This document shows, one piece after another, positions 4,654 through 5,304 of a stretch of DNA of 5,304 bases. The notes under the pieces are model-generated. The model did no database searches, had not been told where the DNA came from, and worked only from the letters and a program-made list of their open reading frames with translations. Numbering within the stretch: position 1 is the stretch's first letter; the number at the start of each line of letters is the position of its first letter. A program made the position numbers and the translations under genes. The stretch comes from Chthoniobacterales bacterium (lineage in GTDB: Bacteria; Verrucomicrobiota; Verrucomicrobiia; Chthoniobacterales; UBA10450). Location: the NCBI GenBank assembly GCA_025980625.1, contig JAICXG010000195.1:1-5304 (forward strand), given 5' to 3'.

Positions 4654-5304
4654 ATGAGTTCCGGCCCGCTGTTTGCTGTCATTGCTTTTGTTCTGATTCT
4701 CGCGCGCGCAGCTGCTGAGCTGTGGCTGAGGCGGTTGAACCAACGTCACGTGCAGGCGCACGCCAAGGAGACGCCTCCGGCATTTCGCGGGATCATCGAT
4801 GAAACGACCTATCGTCGCTCGGCTGATTACACCCTGGCCAAAGGGCGCTTCGGAAATGTCGTCACCGTCTTCGACGCCGTGGTGCTGGTCGCACTCCTTT
4901 TCAGCGGGTTACTGCCTTGGGCGCTCGAACGATTCAACGCGGGGTTGGGCACATCGATCTGGGCGATGGCTGGCTTTTTGTTCCTCGTAGGTGTTGCCCT
5001 GAGCATTCTCGAATTGCCCTTCGCCTGGCACGCGCAATTCAAACTCGAGGAGCGATTCGGGTTTAACACCATCACGATCAAGACATGGGTGTTGGATCGG
5101 GTGAAAGGTTTGCTCCTCGCTTTGTTGCTCGGCTATCCGTTGCTTGCGCTAGTCTTGAAACTGATCGAGTGGACCGGCCCAAACTGGTGGATCTGGGCAG
5201 CAGCGGTCGTGATCGCGTTCCAATTGCTTTTGCTGCTGATCGCTCCTGCGGTGATCATGCCGCTCTTCAACAGGTTCACGCCGCTGCCGGAGGGCTCGTT
5301 GCGC
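4654..5304 (+). CDS. Ste24-like M48 membrane metalloprotease (CAAX protease 1 type), N-terminal part
   Basis: The first 217 codons of a gene that leaves the window in frame. Residues 1-199 match the Peptidase_M48_N domain of Ste24-type proteases: membrane spans at about 5-22, 70-90, 103-121, 150-168 and 177-199, separated by charged loops. The marker FGFNTITIKTWVLDRVKG (136-152) is the FGFN-x-x-T-x-x-x-x-x-x-D-x-x-K motif of the family, and SADYTLAKGRFG (56-67) is the preceding conserved stretch. The zinc motif HEXXH and the later Glu normally lie past residue 270 in proteins of about 410-420 residues, so they are off the edge and the gene is a partial, not a truncation. In eukaryotes the family matures prenylated proteins; in bacteria the substrates are unclear and membrane protein quality control is the usual suggestion. 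The start is set by an in-frame stop at 4624-4626. No Shine-Dalgarno is evident before the ATG. Confidence 0.9.
   Translation, partial: MSSGPLFAVIAFVLILARAAAELWLRRLNQRHVQAHAKETPPAFRGIIDETTYRRSADYTLAKGRFGNVVTVFDAVVLVALLFSGLLPWALERFNAGLGTSIWAMAGFLFLVGVALSILELPFAWHAQFKLEERFGFNTITIKTWVLDRVKGLLLALLLGYPLLALVLKLIEWTGPNWWIWAAAVVIAFQLLLLLIAPAVIMPLFNRFTPLPEGSLR

Overview
The window comes from a GC-rich bacterial chromosome. The pair of PilT-type ATPases, a delta-60-repeat secreted protein, and an infA gene beside small YqjD/YqjE-type membrane proteins would suit a Gram-negative soil or freshwater lineage. Verrucomicrobiota (Chthoniobacterales-like) is my best guess, with Acidobacteriota and Myxococcota-like groups as alternatives. 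There is no rRNA or marker protein here that settles the taxonomy. I see no phage, transposon, CRISPR array or tRNA.

Layout, left to right. Positions 1-152 (minus) hold the N-terminus of a secreted delta-60-repeat protein. Positions 153-348 are a short gap with two perfect hairpins, one of which (near 251-268) is followed by a U-rich tract on the minus strand and probably terminates the operon above it. Positions 349-2621 (minus) hold two tandem PilT/PilU-type retraction ATPase genes joined by a TAATG stop/start overlap. Positions 2622-2743 are a short gap with a perfect 11-bp hairpin. Positions 2744-4195 (minus) are a tight cluster read in the order infA (translation initiation factor IF-1), a YqjD/ElaB-like (DUF883) tail-anchored protein, a YqjE-like holin-superfamily membrane protein, and a YqjK/DUF3618-like small membrane protein. 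Positions 4196-4653 are a non-coding gap with the infA promoter and several strong inverted repeats. Positions 4654-5304 (plus) are the N-terminal half of a Ste24-type M48 membrane metalloprotease, cut by the window edge before its catalytic HEXXH.

The infA cluster looks like one transcription unit, linking a core initiation factor to envelope proteins whose E. coli relatives are stress-induced, with YqjD known to bind ribosomes. The infA promoter has a perfect TATAAT placed so that the transcript should begin at or within a base or two of the ATG, so infA is probably translated as a leaderless message. Between infA and the strong ribosome binding site of the YqjD-like gene lie 46 in-frame, very basic codons containing an A8 run. 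These are either an N-terminal extension of YqjD or a separate small protein controlled by slippage. This is the most unusual local signal. The rest is ordinary chromosomal housekeeping, and I do not see a clear novel defence or mobile system.
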